Of a DNA stretch of 64,000 bases, positions 54,779 to 63,867 are shown piece by piece. The notes below the pieces were generated by a model that was given only the letters and a program-made list of their open reading frames with translations, did not search any database and was not told where the DNA came from. Origin of the DNA: Crocosphaera sp. (GTDB lineage: Bacteria; Cyanobacteriota; Cyanobacteriia; Cyanobacteriales; Microcystaceae); the NCBI RefSeq assembly GCF_030064895.1, contig NZ_JASJEB010000022.1, positions 1-64,000 on the forward strand, written 5' to 3'. Positions within the stretch are counted from its first letter, which is position 1. Each line of letters opens with the position of its first letter. The translations under genes were made by a program, and so were the position numbers.

Positions 54779-57737
54779 GTCTTTGATTACTGGGGTCTTG
54801 TAACATTTCTTGTTGAGTTAATTGAACTGCTTTAATTTTAGTCATATTTGGTTGTTGTAATTTTTCATAAAAACTGGCCATAAAATCAGCCGTTGTATTA
54901 TCGAGAACTGGCCATAAAGTGGCTAAGGTACTACGAACTCCTGCTTTAACAGCAACTCCAGCTAATCCTAAAACCGACCGTTCTCCACCGGTTGCGGTTT
55001 CACAAGCACTAAGAACTAATAAGTCCAATGATGTTGAGTTAATGTTATCAGTTTTACTCAATAAATCTTCTACTTGTCCTAAGTCAAGAAGTTGATCGTA
55101 TAACAAAATAAAAATATCATCTACATTAGAACTAAACTGAGCATGAGTAGCTAAATGAAGAACAGAAAAATTGTTATCTTCTAGTAAGTTTTTGAGGTTA
55201 TTTTCTGTTAGAGTTTGATTCAGTAATGTTTTATTTTCTGGAATTAGAGAGGCTAAGCTATCTAATTCAATTTCTACATTTTTTAGGGGACTAAAGGGAA
55301 CTCCGTCGATGACTCTTTTTTCACTAATACCAGCAACTAAGGCATTCAATGGTTGTTCTTGAGCTAAAACAGAAGGTAATAATTGCAGTCCAGGCACTAA
55401 AGCAACTCCATAATTTTCGATCAAATATTGTTTATTTTTGCCATCATAAAGCACTGCCATAGGAATATTACGTAATAAACCATCAAGTACAAATACTAAA
55501 TTTTCAATATTATTTTCTTGTAATTCTTGTTCCAAGGGTTCAATTAACCATTGATAAACTTGTTGGGAGAATCGTTTAACATTAGTGGTTTCTCCTGATA
55601 ATTTTAGATATTTTTGTAAACTAAGAAGAACATCTTTAACTTCTTTTTGTGGAACTTTTTTGCGGTAATATTTAAGTTCTTGTTGTTGAGAAATTTTGAG
55701 AATAATCTCTAACGATTGGTCTAAAATAATAGCATGAATAACGGCTATAGATTCTCTAGAATCATCTACTAAGCGATCAATTTCTTGGGGTTGAGCAGCT
55801 AAACAAGGCTCATTAAAAAAGTCATCTAATTCTGCTAATTGTAATCCCTCTACAATGTTACGAGCTTGTCTTAAGTTTTCTTGAGATGGAGTGATATATT
55901 TTTCTCTATTTATGTCTTGATTAGCTCCCAACAAGAGAGCGATTAATTCTCTATAAACTGGTTCGACACTATCACGAAAATTAAATTGAATATCGGTGTT
56001 AGTTCCCACTAAATCTTGACGTAAAGATTGAAGTAACTCAAAGGCAATATTATAGGATTTAATGCCAGCTTCTACTTTGTTTTGAAGGGTATAAATCTTT
56101 CCTAGTTGCCAATGCCAAAAATAGGCAATTTCTGGTGTTTCAAATGCAGATATATTTTGCAGTGCTTCTGATGTTAAATCGGCGGCTTTTGATAAGTTAT
56201 TTAACTGCTGATTTAAGGCTCCTAAATAGCCCAGTCCATAGGTGATGGCTCTATTATCTTGCAGTTGAGATTGCCCTTTTCCTTTAGCTTTTTCAATAAC
56301 ACTACTAATAATTTCCTCAATGGTTGCAGTGCTGGGAATAACAATAGTTTCCAGAGATTGCTGGGAATTGATATAACACTGACGCAATAAAGGAGAAGAA
56401 CGATCTAGAAGGGAATTTTTATCATTAAAACGTAAGCAAATTAAAGTTTGAGCAAGTTGTAACTGACTATAAAGACTTTGATGAGAGAATCCTAAAATTT
56501 GTCGTTGCTTGAGTGCATAATTAACTAAATTTTCTATTTCTTGAGGAGATACTTGACCCGTTTTCAATAAAAGTTCCAGGCGATTAATTTGAGCTTGAAA
56601 AACTCGCTCAGGATTAATTGTTTCTTGTGCTTTTTGATAGCTAAAATCTGCTAAACTGGCATAGAAACTAAAATTATATTCTTGTCTTGGTGACTCAATT
56701 GTATCAATACAGTTAGCTAAAGTCTCAAAAAAACTACCTTCATTTTCTTCTGAATTTAATGCGGTAAGACAACTATTATTCAAGGGAGACAATTGCTCTG
56801 ATTTAGTTATATTAACAAAAGCTCTTGCAGTATTACCTAAATTGAGCCAAACAACCCCTATTTGTTCAGAATTATTGATAGTTTCACTAATCTTGCCACT
56901 GGTTAATAAAATTTCTAGAGCCGTTTCTAGGTTGCTTTGAGAAACTAAAACATTACTCAAACTCACTAACCCTAAACTGTACAAAGATAAAAAGTTAATT
57001 TCAGTTTGTTTTTGTTGTAAACTTTGTCTAAAACTTTCCCTATCTTCTCTCAATAGTTTATTATTAGGTTTACAAATATCACTATCTAAGCTTAAAGCAT
57101 CAATAAGAGTCTGACAAGCTCTTGGATATAATCCTAATTGCTGCATCGCATTAGCTTGATTAATTCGAGTACGAAGAATACGCTGAGGTTGATTAATATT
57201 TTCATAGAGACTAATCGCTTTTGGCCAAACTTCTAAGGCCATTTCTGGATGTCCCAAATTAACGTACAGTTGTCCTTGAATTTCTCTTGTATTGGCAAGT
57301 ATGCGTTGTTGTTGAGGACTCTGAGGATGAGTTTCCAATATTTGTAGGCTAGATTCGATCGCTTCTTGTGCTAAGTCCCATTGTCCCAATTTTTGATGAC
57401 TCAAAGATAGATTGGTCAAGGCCATAGATTGATTTAGCTTATCTCCCTCACTTTCAAAGCTGTCGGCTGCTTTTTGCCAAGTCTCTATGACTTGTTGCCA
57501 TTGCCCTCTGCTTGCTTGTTCACGGGCTAAATTAATCCAAGAAATCCCTGCATTAGCCATTAAACTATTTTCTGGAAAATTACTTACCCATGATTGAGAA
57601 AAATTTGTCTCAGTAATTTCACTCACAACCTTTCCTTTACTAACTTCGGCTGTGAGTTGAGTCGGAATTATAGTTAGGCTTAAAGACAAAAAAAACCAAA
57701 CCAGACTCATTATGAGCGATGTTCGCTGTTTTTTCAT
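54735..57737 (-). CDS. TPR-CHAT protein (caspase-like protease)
   Basis: A 1000-residue protein. A signal peptide at about 10-35 (LIMSLVWFFLSLSLTIIPTQ) is followed by TPR-type repeats (about 50-300, with ALEVWPKAISLYENI) and a CHAT caspase-like domain at the C-terminus. The catalytic dyad is complete: His in HLATHAQF (about 864) and Cys in LSACETATGG (about 910). It is expected to be exported or membrane attached. Its 3' end overlaps the TIR-WD40 gene by 44 coding bases on the opposite strand. ATG 57737 is used; an upstream in-frame TTG is less likely. Confidence 0.85.
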   Translation of the reverse strand: MKKQRTSLIMSLVWFFLSLSLTIIPTQLTAEVSKGKVVSEITETNFSQSWVSNFPENSLMANAGISWINLAREQASRGQWQQVIETWQKAADSFESEGDKLNQSMALTNLSLSHQKLGQWDLAQEAIESSLQILETHPQSPQQQRILANTREIQGQLYVNLGHPEMALEVWPKAISLYENINQPQRILRTRINQANAMQQLGLYPRACQTLIDALSLDSDICKPNNKLLREDRESFRQSLQQKQTEINFLSLYSLGLVSLSNVLVSQSNLETALEILLTSGKISETINNSEQIGVVWLNLGNTARAFVNITKSEQLSPLNNSCLTALNSEENEGSFFETLANCIDTIESPRQEYNFSFYASLADFSYQKAQETINPERVFQAQINRLELLLKTGQVSPQEIENLVNYALKQRQILGFSHQSLYSQLQLAQTLICLRFNDKNSLLDRSSPLLRQCYINSQQSLETIVIPSTATIEEIISSVIEKAKGKGQSQLQDNRAITYGLGYLGALNQQLNNLSKAADLTSEALQNISAFETPEIAYFWHWQLGKIYTLQNKVEAGIKSYNIAFELLQSLRQDLVGTNTDIQFNFRDSVEPVYRELIALLLGANQDINREKYITPSQENLRQARNIVEGLQLAELDDFFNEPCLAAQPQEIDRLVDDSRESIAVIHAIILDQSLEIILKISQQQELKYYRKKVPQKEVKDVLLSLQKYLKLSGETTNVKRFSQQVYQWLIEPLEQELQENNIENLVFVLDGLLRNIPMAVLYDGKNKQYLIENYGVALVPGLQLLPSVLAQEQPLNALVAGISEKRVIDGVPFSPLKNVEIELDSLASLIPENKTLLNQTLTENNLKNLLEDNNFSVLHLATHAQFSSNVDDIFILLYDQLLDLGQVEDLLSKTDNINSTSLDLLVLSACETATGGERSVLGLAGVAVKAGVRSTLATLWPVLDNTTADFMASFYEKLQQPNMTKIKAVQLTQQEMLQDPSNQRPNIWSAYTLVGNWL

Positions 57738-58120
57738 AAATTTGAAACACTCCACACTCTATAACATATATTAATAGGAATCAGTATATTAACTATATCT
57801 TAATTCTCCTCACACTTCCCACAGGACCTATTTTATTAACTTGCCAGTTTTATCCTAGTAATATTACGGAAAACTATCAGTATTTTTTAGTGTATTTTTT
57901 GTAAATAAAACTTATGGTTTTCGTATAAATAACTATTTTTCAAAAAGTACGAGACAATTCATTTTTATTATTATAAACTAGAGACGGAAAAAATATAATT
58001 AGTTGTTGATACCCTAACAAGAATCACTGAATTAGTTTAACTAAAACCTATCTGTTTCCCGAAATATTCTGATTGTTATCAATATAAAAAATCATCTAAA
58101 CAATAGACAAGGTTACAAAA
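57738..58120. other. AT-rich intergenic region between CHAT and PEP-CTERM genes
   Basis: About 380 bases of divergent promoter region. No strong inverted repeat or small gene is seen. Confidence 0.4.
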
Positions 58121-58840
58121 ATGTACAACGGAACAAAACATCCTAAAAAATATAAATTAATTCCATCTCTTATAGCTTTTGGAGCTATTACTTTTTACTC
58201 CATGCCAGCCTCGGCCCAAATAGTAATTCTACCTTTTGACATATCAATCATTGGTTCCAATTCCACCGATTCCTCCTCGCAAATTACCTCAAACTCAACA
58301 GGTTCTACCTCTTCACCGTTTTCTAATGAGGGGAATCCCAGTTCATATAATTCAAATAATAATAATGGTAGTGGTGGTTCTTTTTCTCCATTTGTAAGCA
58401 CTCAAGGTTCCACAAATTCATCTGATAACAGTAGTAGTAATACTGATGATAATAATGAAACTTTCAGTAATGAAACTTCTGGTGGTGTTTTGGATGATGA
58501 AACAAGTTTCCTTTTAGCTCAATTTTCCAACGATAATCAACCAGACAATCCACAAGGACCTCAGAGTCAGGCATCTGGAAGATTTAGTGACACCCCAGAT
58601 CCTAATGATCCTAATTCTGGTGGCAATGTTCAGCCAGCTAATGGTGGTGGTGATGTTCCTGATATTGGTGACAATGTTGATCCTGGTGATGGTGATGGTG
58701 ATGGTGATGGTGATGGTGATGGTGATGGTGATGATCCCGATCCCGTGACGACTGCTGCTACCTCAATCCCTGAACCAACATCAGTAACAGCATTAGCTAT
58801 CATCGGGTTGGTTGGTATTTTGGCTAAACGCAGTAAATAA
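58121..58840 (+). CDS. PEP-CTERM exported protein, Ser/Asn/Asp-rich
   Basis: A 239-residue protein. A signal peptide (IPSLIAFGAITFYSMPASAQ) leads to a low-complexity Ser/Asn/Gly part, a run of eight GD repeats coded by GATGGT hexamers, and a C-terminal PEP-CTERM sorting signal (PEPTSVTALAIIGLVGILAK then RSK). Exosortase-type processing is expected. Residues about 130-155 (FLLAQFSNDNQPDNPQGPQS) resemble the start of the DUF928 protein in this cluster, which suggests that the two share a module. The start is the first ATG. Confidence 0.75.
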   Translation: MYNGTKHPKKYKLIPSLIAFGAITFYSMPASAQIVILPFDISIIGSNSTDSSSQITSNSTGSTSSPFSNEGNPSSYNSNNNNGSGGSFSPFVSTQGSTNSSDNSSSNTDDNNETFSNETSGGVLDDETSFLLAQFSNDNQPDNPQGPQSQASGRFSDTPDPNDPNSGGNVQPANGGGDVPDIGDNVDPGDGDGDGDGDGDGDGDDPDPVTTAATSIPEPTSVTALAIIGLVGILAKRSK

Positions 58841-58863
58841 GACCCCGCAGTTAACGACGGAGT

Positions 58864-58970
58864 TATAGCAGTCGCCAAAGCTATTAGGACATTTTTCTGT
58901 TCCCTGTTCCCTGTTCCCTGTTCCCTTAAAATATAATTTATGTGTCCTAACTAGCCTGTCTATTGCTATA
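58864..58970. repeat. TATAGC-ended palindromic element (MITE-like)
   Basis: TATAGC (58864-58869) faces GCTATA (58965-58970). The inner arms read CTATTAGGACA and TGTCCTAACTAG. The loop holds about three tandem copies of TTCCCTG. Confidence 0.65.
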
Positions 58971-58975
58971 ATATG

Positions 58976-59006
58976 AAAAGTCTTCTTTTTCAAGAAGACT
59001 TTTTTA
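58976..59006 (+). terminator. Terminator upstream of rpmI
   Basis: AAAAGTCTTCTT (58976-58987) pairs perfectly with AAGAAGACTTTT (58992-59003) around a four-base loop and is followed by T residues. Confidence 0.85.
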
Positions 59007-59019
59007 GAGTTACATAATC

Positions 59020-59049
59020 TTGCGATAAACAGATATTTTATGCTATAAT
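59020..59049 (+). promoter_or_regulatory. Sigma-70-type promoter of rpmI-rplT
   Basis: TTGCGA (59020-59025) and TATAAT (59044-59049) are separated by 18 bases, with TGC in the extended -10 position. Confidence 0.65.
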
Positions 59050-59081
59050 AAGCAATTGTGTCGAAATTTTATATTAATGTT

Positions 59082-59285
59082 ATGCCTAAACTAAAAACGC
59101 GCAAAGCTGCCGCCAAGCGTTTTCGATTAACAGGAAGCGGGAAGAAAATTGTTAGGCGAAAAGCTTTCAAAAATCACTTATTAAATCATAAAAGTGCTGA
59201 AAGAAAGCGTCGTCGTTTGTCTAATGCAGCCTTAGTTAGTGAACAAGATGAACCCAATGTTCGCTTAATGTTGCCTTACGCCTAA
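59082..59285 (+). CDS. rpmI: Ribosomal protein bL35
   Basis: A 67-residue, highly basic large-subunit protein. [20 protein letters not shown] is the universal L35 start, and the His/Lys-rich [13 protein letters not shown] region follows. ATG 59082 is chosen because it gives the universal N-terminus. It is co-transcribed with rplT, which begins 46 bases downstream. Confidence 0.97.
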   Translation: MPKLKTRKAAAKRFRLTGSGKKIVRRKAFKNHLLNHKSAERKRRRLSNAALVSEQDEPNVRLMLPYA

Positions 59286-59331
59286 AATTAACTAGATCAC
59301 CTAAGTAGATTAACACACAAACAGAGTAACT

Positions 59332-59685
59332 ATGACCAGGGTAAAACGGGGTAATGTCGCCCGAAAACGTCGCAAAAAAATCCTTAAACTAGCGAAAGGG
59401 TTTAGAGGAAGCCATTCTCGTCTATTTCGTACCGCTAACCAGCAGGTAATGAAAGCATTGCGCAATGCTTACCGCGATCGCCGTAAACGGAAACGGGATT
59501 TTCGTCGCTTGTGGATCACTCGTATTAATGCTGCAGCCAGACAAAATGGCATGAGTTATAGTCAATTAATTGGTCAGATGAAAAAGGCTAATATTGAGAT
59601 TAACCGTAAAATGTTAGCACAATTAGCGATTCTTGACCCTGATGCTTTTAAAAAGGTGGTAGAAACAGCTAGTGCAGCCAAATAA
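59332..59685 (+). CDS. rplT: Ribosomal protein bL20
   Basis: A 117-residue protein. [20 protein letters not shown] and [20 protein letters not shown] are L20 hallmarks. L20 binds 23S rRNA early in assembly and in many bacteria represses its own operon through the leader. No infC lies upstream, so the operon is rpmI-rplT only. Confidence 0.97.
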   Translation: MTRVKRGNVARKRRKKILKLAKGFRGSHSRLFRTANQQVMKALRNAYRDRRKRKRDFRRLWITRINAAARQNGMSYSQLIGQMKKANIEINRKMLAQLAILDPDAFKKVVETASAAK

Positions 59686-59798
59686 TGGATAATTGATCAT
59701 GGATAATTGATATTTCATTATCAATTATTCATCAGAAAATCTTACTGTTTCGCCACAATTCATGGGACAATGGGAAAGGCGATCGCAGTTAGTAAAGA

Positions 59799-61115
59799 AT
59801 GAGTCAAACACCGAAGATAATAGTCTTAGATGATGATCCAACCGGTTCCCAAACGGTACATAGTTGTTTACTGTTAATGCAGTGGGACGTTGAGACGTTA
59901 CGATTGGGGTTAAGGGATGAAGTTGCTATTTTCTTTATTTTAACCAATACGAGGGCATTAACTCCCCAAAAAGCAGCAGAAGTCACCAGAGAAGTTTGTC
60001 ATAATCTCAAAATTGCTATCGAAGCGGAAAAAATAGCAGACTTTGTAATTGTTAGTCGTTCTGATTCTACCCTCAGAGGTCATTATCCCATAGAAACGGA
60101 TGTTATTGCTGAAGAATTAGGGGGTTTTGACGCTCATTTTTTGATACCTGCTTTTTTTGAAGGAGGAAGACAAACTCTTGACAGTGTTCATTATTTAAAC
60201 ATTGACGGAAAATTAACACCGGTTCATGAGACAGAGTTCGCTAAAGATTCTGTTTTTGCTTATCATTATAGTTATCTTCCAGACTATGTAGAAGAAAAGA
60301 CCAAAGGAGGTATTAAAACAACAGAAGTTGAACGATTTTTATTAACAGATATTCGGCAAGGTAGTTTAGAAAGATTGATGCAGCTACAAGGAAATAAATG
60401 CGGAGTAGTTGACGGAGAAAAACAAGAAGATTTAGATAAATTTGCTGAAGATTTATTAACCGCAGCAGCATCAGGTAAACGCTTTTTATTCCGCAGTGCC
60501 GCGAGTATCCTAACATCTTTAGCGCAATTAGGCAAACAACCCATTGCAGCAGAAGCAATGGCAGAATATAAACCAACAAATAAACCTGGAGTAGTTTTGG
60601 TGGGTTCTCATGTTAAGAAAACAACCCAACAATTACAAGACTTATTAACTCAAGCAGATGTGGTAGGAATAGAAGTTGATGTTAAACAATTACGAGATCA
60701 TCCCGATAAAAAAGATGAGTTATTAAACAGTATTTTAGAACAGGTTAAAAGCGTTCACGAACAAGGTAAAACCCCTGTAGTTTATACCAGCAGAGACGAG
60801 TTGACCTTTGAAACCGTACAAAAAAGATTGGATTTTGGCGTTGCGGTTTCCTCTTTATTAATGGAAGTAGTTCAAGGTTTACCCCGTGATATTAGCTTTT
60901 TAATTAGTAAAGGGGGTATTACTTCTAATGATGTTTTGAGTACCGGTTTAAACTTACAATCAGTACGATTATTAGGACAAGTTTTAGCCGGATGTTCAAT
61001 GGTAAGAACCGAAAAAGATCATCCTTCATTTCCTAACTTACCTGTGGTTTTATTTCCTGGAAATGTGGGTAATGTTCAGGGTTTAAGTAAGGTTTATTCT
61101 CGCTTGAAACAATAA
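59799..61115 (+). CDS. Four-carbon acid sugar kinase family protein (DUF1537)
   Basis: A 438-residue kinase. The N-terminal substrate domain has IIVLDDDPTGSQTVHSC and SRSDSTLRGHYPIETD, and the C-terminal nucleotide-binding domain has ISKGGITSNDVLS and VLFPGNVGN. The family includes OtnK/DtnK/LtnK kinases for 3-oxo-tetronates or tetronates. No matching dehydrogenase or isomerase lies beside it, so the substrate is not certain. Confidence 0.8.
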   Translation: MSQTPKIIVLDDDPTGSQTVHSCLLLMQWDVETLRLGLRDEVAIFFILTNTRALTPQKAAEVTREVCHNLKIAIEAEKIADFVIVSRSDSTLRGHYPIETDVIAEELGGFDAHFLIPAFFEGGRQTLDSVHYLNIDGKLTPVHETEFAKDSVFAYHYSYLPDYVEEKTKGGIKTTEVERFLLTDIRQGSLERLMQLQGNKCGVVDGEKQEDLDKFAEDLLTAAASGKRFLFRSAASILTSLAQLGKQPIAAEAMAEYKPTNKPGVVLVGSHVKKTTQQLQDLLTQADVVGIEVDVKQLRDHPDKKDELLNSILEQVKSVHEQGKTPVVYTSRDELTFETVQKRLDFGVAVSSLLMEVVQGLPRDISFLISKGGITSNDVLSTGLNLQSVRLLGQVLAGCSMVRTEKDHPSFPNLPVVLFPGNVGNVQGLSKVYSRLKQ

Positions 61116-61213
61116 TTGGTGAAATTTTAAAAAAAATTATTATTGAGAAATAGTTGTTTCTTCGTACAAGTTAAACATATATTTCTCTTTGCTATTTCAT
61201 CTTAAAAACTTAA

Positions 61214-61588
61214 CTATGTTAGTTTAAGTTTTAAAGGAGAACAAAAATCATCAACCCCTGTTTTGAGAACATATAAAATAATAGGTAACACTAAAATATC
61301 TGGTATTTTTTTTGTATTCATTAAGTGATTAATAACAGGAATAATATGACCTTCTGAAAGTTCATTGGTAAGATTTTCTTGACAAATTTCTACCCGATAT
61401 CTTTTTGCTAAACCCTCTAACCAATCTGTGCGATCGGGGCTTTGCCCTACAGTTAAAGCAAGGTTAATGGCTGCATCGTCTAAGTCACCATCACAAACAA
61501 TAATTTCATCTAAAGCAGCGATCGCATCAGGATAATCAGCAAGTTGGGAACGATAATAAGTAATTTCTGAGAGGGTTAAAGAGGGCAT
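61214..61588 (-). CDS. Conserved cyanobacterial hypothetical protein
   Basis: A 124-residue protein (LSEITYYRSQLADYPDAIAAL, then CDGDLDDAAINLALTVGQ). It is acidic and helical, without a signal peptide or a motif I recognise. It is convergent with the DUF1537 kinase gene. Confidence 0.55.
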   Translation of the reverse strand: MPSLTLSEITYYRSQLADYPDAIAALDEIIVCDGDLDDAAINLALTVGQSPDRTDWLEGLAKRYRVEICQENLTNELSEGHIIPVINHLMNTKKIPDILVLPIILYVLKTGVDDFCSPLKLKLT

Positions 61589-61784
61589 AATTTACTATGA
61601 ATAAACGAGAAAAATTAATGAAGCTTGAATGAATTATCTTTTATCATTCTAACAAAAAAATCAAAATATATTAAAATTAATAAATTTTTCAAAAAAACTA
61701 ATCTTAAGTCCTAATTTCTGATACTTTTAGTTATGCTAGTTAATAGATTAAAATAAAAATGGGTTGATTTGAGAATAAGAAAAA

Positions 61785-63710
61785 ATGATTAGATTAAAAC
61801 CTTGGCAATGGGTAGTCTTAGCAAGTCCTGTGATCATTATTGTTAGTTTTTTTATCATTGTAGCAGGAATACAAATTCATCAATGGGGAATTAATTGGAT
61901 CTGGGCTGTTTTTGTCTTAATTTTGCTAGGATGGCGTTGGTTATTGGTCAAATGGACAAAACCAGTCGAACAACAAATTGAAACCTTTATTTCTCAAATT
62001 ACCCAAGAAGGAGACAACCAAGAAAACCAAATTGCTGCCACGGTTGACGATCAAGAAACCATTAGTAAAATAGAGACCATTCTCTACAATATTATCCAAG
62101 AAACTCGTAACGATCGCCCTTTTTGGGAAGACTGGCCCACCTTTTGGCAACGATGTGAGAGTTTAGTAAGTGCGATCGCCCACGTCTATCACCCAGAAAT
62201 CAAATATCCTTTACTAAATATCTATGTTCCTCAAGCTTATGGACTTATTCGGGGAACCATTAATGATCTCGATCGCTGGATGCAAAAATTAGCCCCTTTT
62301 CTCAATCAAGTCAGTATCGGACAAGCTTATCAAGCTTATGAAGTTTATCAAAAATTAGAACCCAATGCCCGTAAATTATGGCGTGTTTGGAACTGGAGTC
62401 AATGGATACTTAACCCAGTGGTTGCTTTAGCGAAACAAACAAGTAGAAAATCCACTCAAGAAGCAAATCAACAACTTGTGGTTAACTTCGGACAAACCTT
62501 CCGAGAAACCGCTTTAAAAATTCTGGCTAAACAAGCGATCGCCCTTTATAGCAACAAAAATATTCTCCCTTCAGATAAATTATCTGTCCCAGAAAAACCC
62601 CTTTCTACTGCCAAAACCGAAACCCTCCGAGAGATTATTTCTAAAGTACAACCTATTGAAAAAATAGAAGCCAAACCGGTTAATATTTTACTTGTAGGAA
62701 GAACCGGCGCAGGAAAAAGTAGCCTGATCAATACTTTATTTAAAACAAAGAAGGCTCAAGTAGATATTTTGCCCAATACAGATAATTTTACCGCTTATAA
62801 TTGGAGAGATTCTACAGGAGAAAGTTTAACCATTTGGGATACTCCTGGGTATGAACAAATCAACCGTCCTCAGTTTCGGGAACAGGTGTTAAATTATTGT
62901 ACAAAAGCAGATTTATTATTATTAGTTACTCCGGCACTTGATCCTTCTTTAGAAATAGATATGAAGTTTCTAGAGGAAGTTAAAAGGGAGATTACAGACT
63001 TAACTATGATTGCAATTGTAACGCAAGTAGATCGTTTAAGGCCAATGAGAGAGTGGCAACCTCCTTATGATTGGCAACAGGGAAAATTACCGAAAGAAGT
63101 GAGTATTAGAGAGGCCACAGCTTACCGTGTCGAGATATTTGGGGACAAATGTGACTTTATTTTACCCATTGTTACCCGTGATGGAAACGTTGGCCGAGAG
63201 AGTTGGGGGATTGATGTTTTAACTAATACTTTATTAGCATCTATTAAACCCTCAAAACAACTAAGATTAGCTCGTTTTTTACAACAACGAGAAGCCCGTT
63301 CTGTTGCTGCTGCAAAAATCATTGAAACTTGTACTTTACGACTAAGTACAACCGAAGGAATAACAGCGTTATTAAAAAGTCCTGTATTGCAGTTTCTTTC
63401 TACTTTAAGTACAGGGTCGTCTACCTTAGCTTATTTATTAGCTGAACAAATACCTGTTGAACAATTACCTTTGGTTGTAGGTAAGTTACAAATGGCTTAT
63501 GATCTCTTCTGTTTGTTTGACTCGGATGAGGTTTATCTTAAACAGTTTGACTTGTTATCTTTGTGGCCATTATTATTAGATAATTCTGGAGTGAGTCAAG
63601 ATAATGCTTGGGCGTTTGGTCAAGCAATGGTTGAGTTTTTAAACATAAATATGACCATTGAAGAGTTAAGAAAGCGATTTAAAGATTATTTAGACTCTAA
63701 TGTAGGGTGA
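61785..63710 (+). CDS. Membrane-anchored GTPase (Era/DUF697-like)
   Basis: A 641-residue protein. Two helices at about 8-30 and 36-55 anchor the N-terminus. A helical middle part leads to a GTPase domain: G1 is GRTGAGKSS (about 304-312), G3 is DTPG in IWDTPGYEQ, and G4 is TQVDR. The helical C-terminal region is similar to YcjF/DUF697-type domains. It resembles a cyanobacterial group of Era-like GTPases of unknown function. It belongs to a third GTPase type in this window, in addition to the two dynamin-like proteins. Confidence 0.75.
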   Translation: MIRLKPWQWVVLASPVIIIVSFFIIVAGIQIHQWGINWIWAVFVLILLGWRWLLVKWTKPVEQQIETFISQITQEGDNQENQIAATVDDQETISKIETILYNIIQETRNDRPFWEDWPTFWQRCESLVSAIAHVYHPEIKYPLLNIYVPQAYGLIRGTINDLDRWMQKLAPFLNQVSIGQAYQAYEVYQKLEPNARKLWRVWNWSQWILNPVVALAKQTSRKSTQEANQQLVVNFGQTFRETALKILAKQAIALYSNKNILPSDKLSVPEKPLSTAKTETLREIISKVQPIEKIEAKPVNILLVGRTGAGKSSLINTLFKTKKAQVDILPNTDNFTAYNWRDSTGESLTIWDTPGYEQINRPQFREQVLNYCTKADLLLLVTPALDPSLEIDMKFLEEVKREITDLTMIAIVTQVDRLRPMREWQPPYDWQQGKLPKEVSIREATAYRVEIFGDKCDFILPIVTRDGNVGRESWGIDVLTNTLLASIKPSKQLRLARFLQQREARSVAAAKIIETCTLRLSTTEGITALLKSPVLQFLSTLSTGSSTLAYLLAEQIPVEQLPLVVGKLQMAYDLFCLFDSDEVYLKQFDLLSLWPLLLDNSGVSQDNAWAFGQAMVEFLNINMTIEELRKRFKDYLDSNVG

Positions 63711-63867
63711 GGAAATAGTAATCAGTTATCAGTTATCAAAATTAAGTCTGAGTATAAGGGAACAGCAAATAAGAAAAAAGATATCTCATCAATTATTCGG
63801 TGATTGCTACAGCATTTGGTTTATGCTGTCTACAGCTTGTTAAGAAATATTCACAACCGTGATCCCC

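Noticed and set aside
58630..58878. An 82-codon minus-strand frame with SPSPSPSPSP
   Set aside because: It is a shadow of the GD-repeat part of the PEP-CTERM gene.
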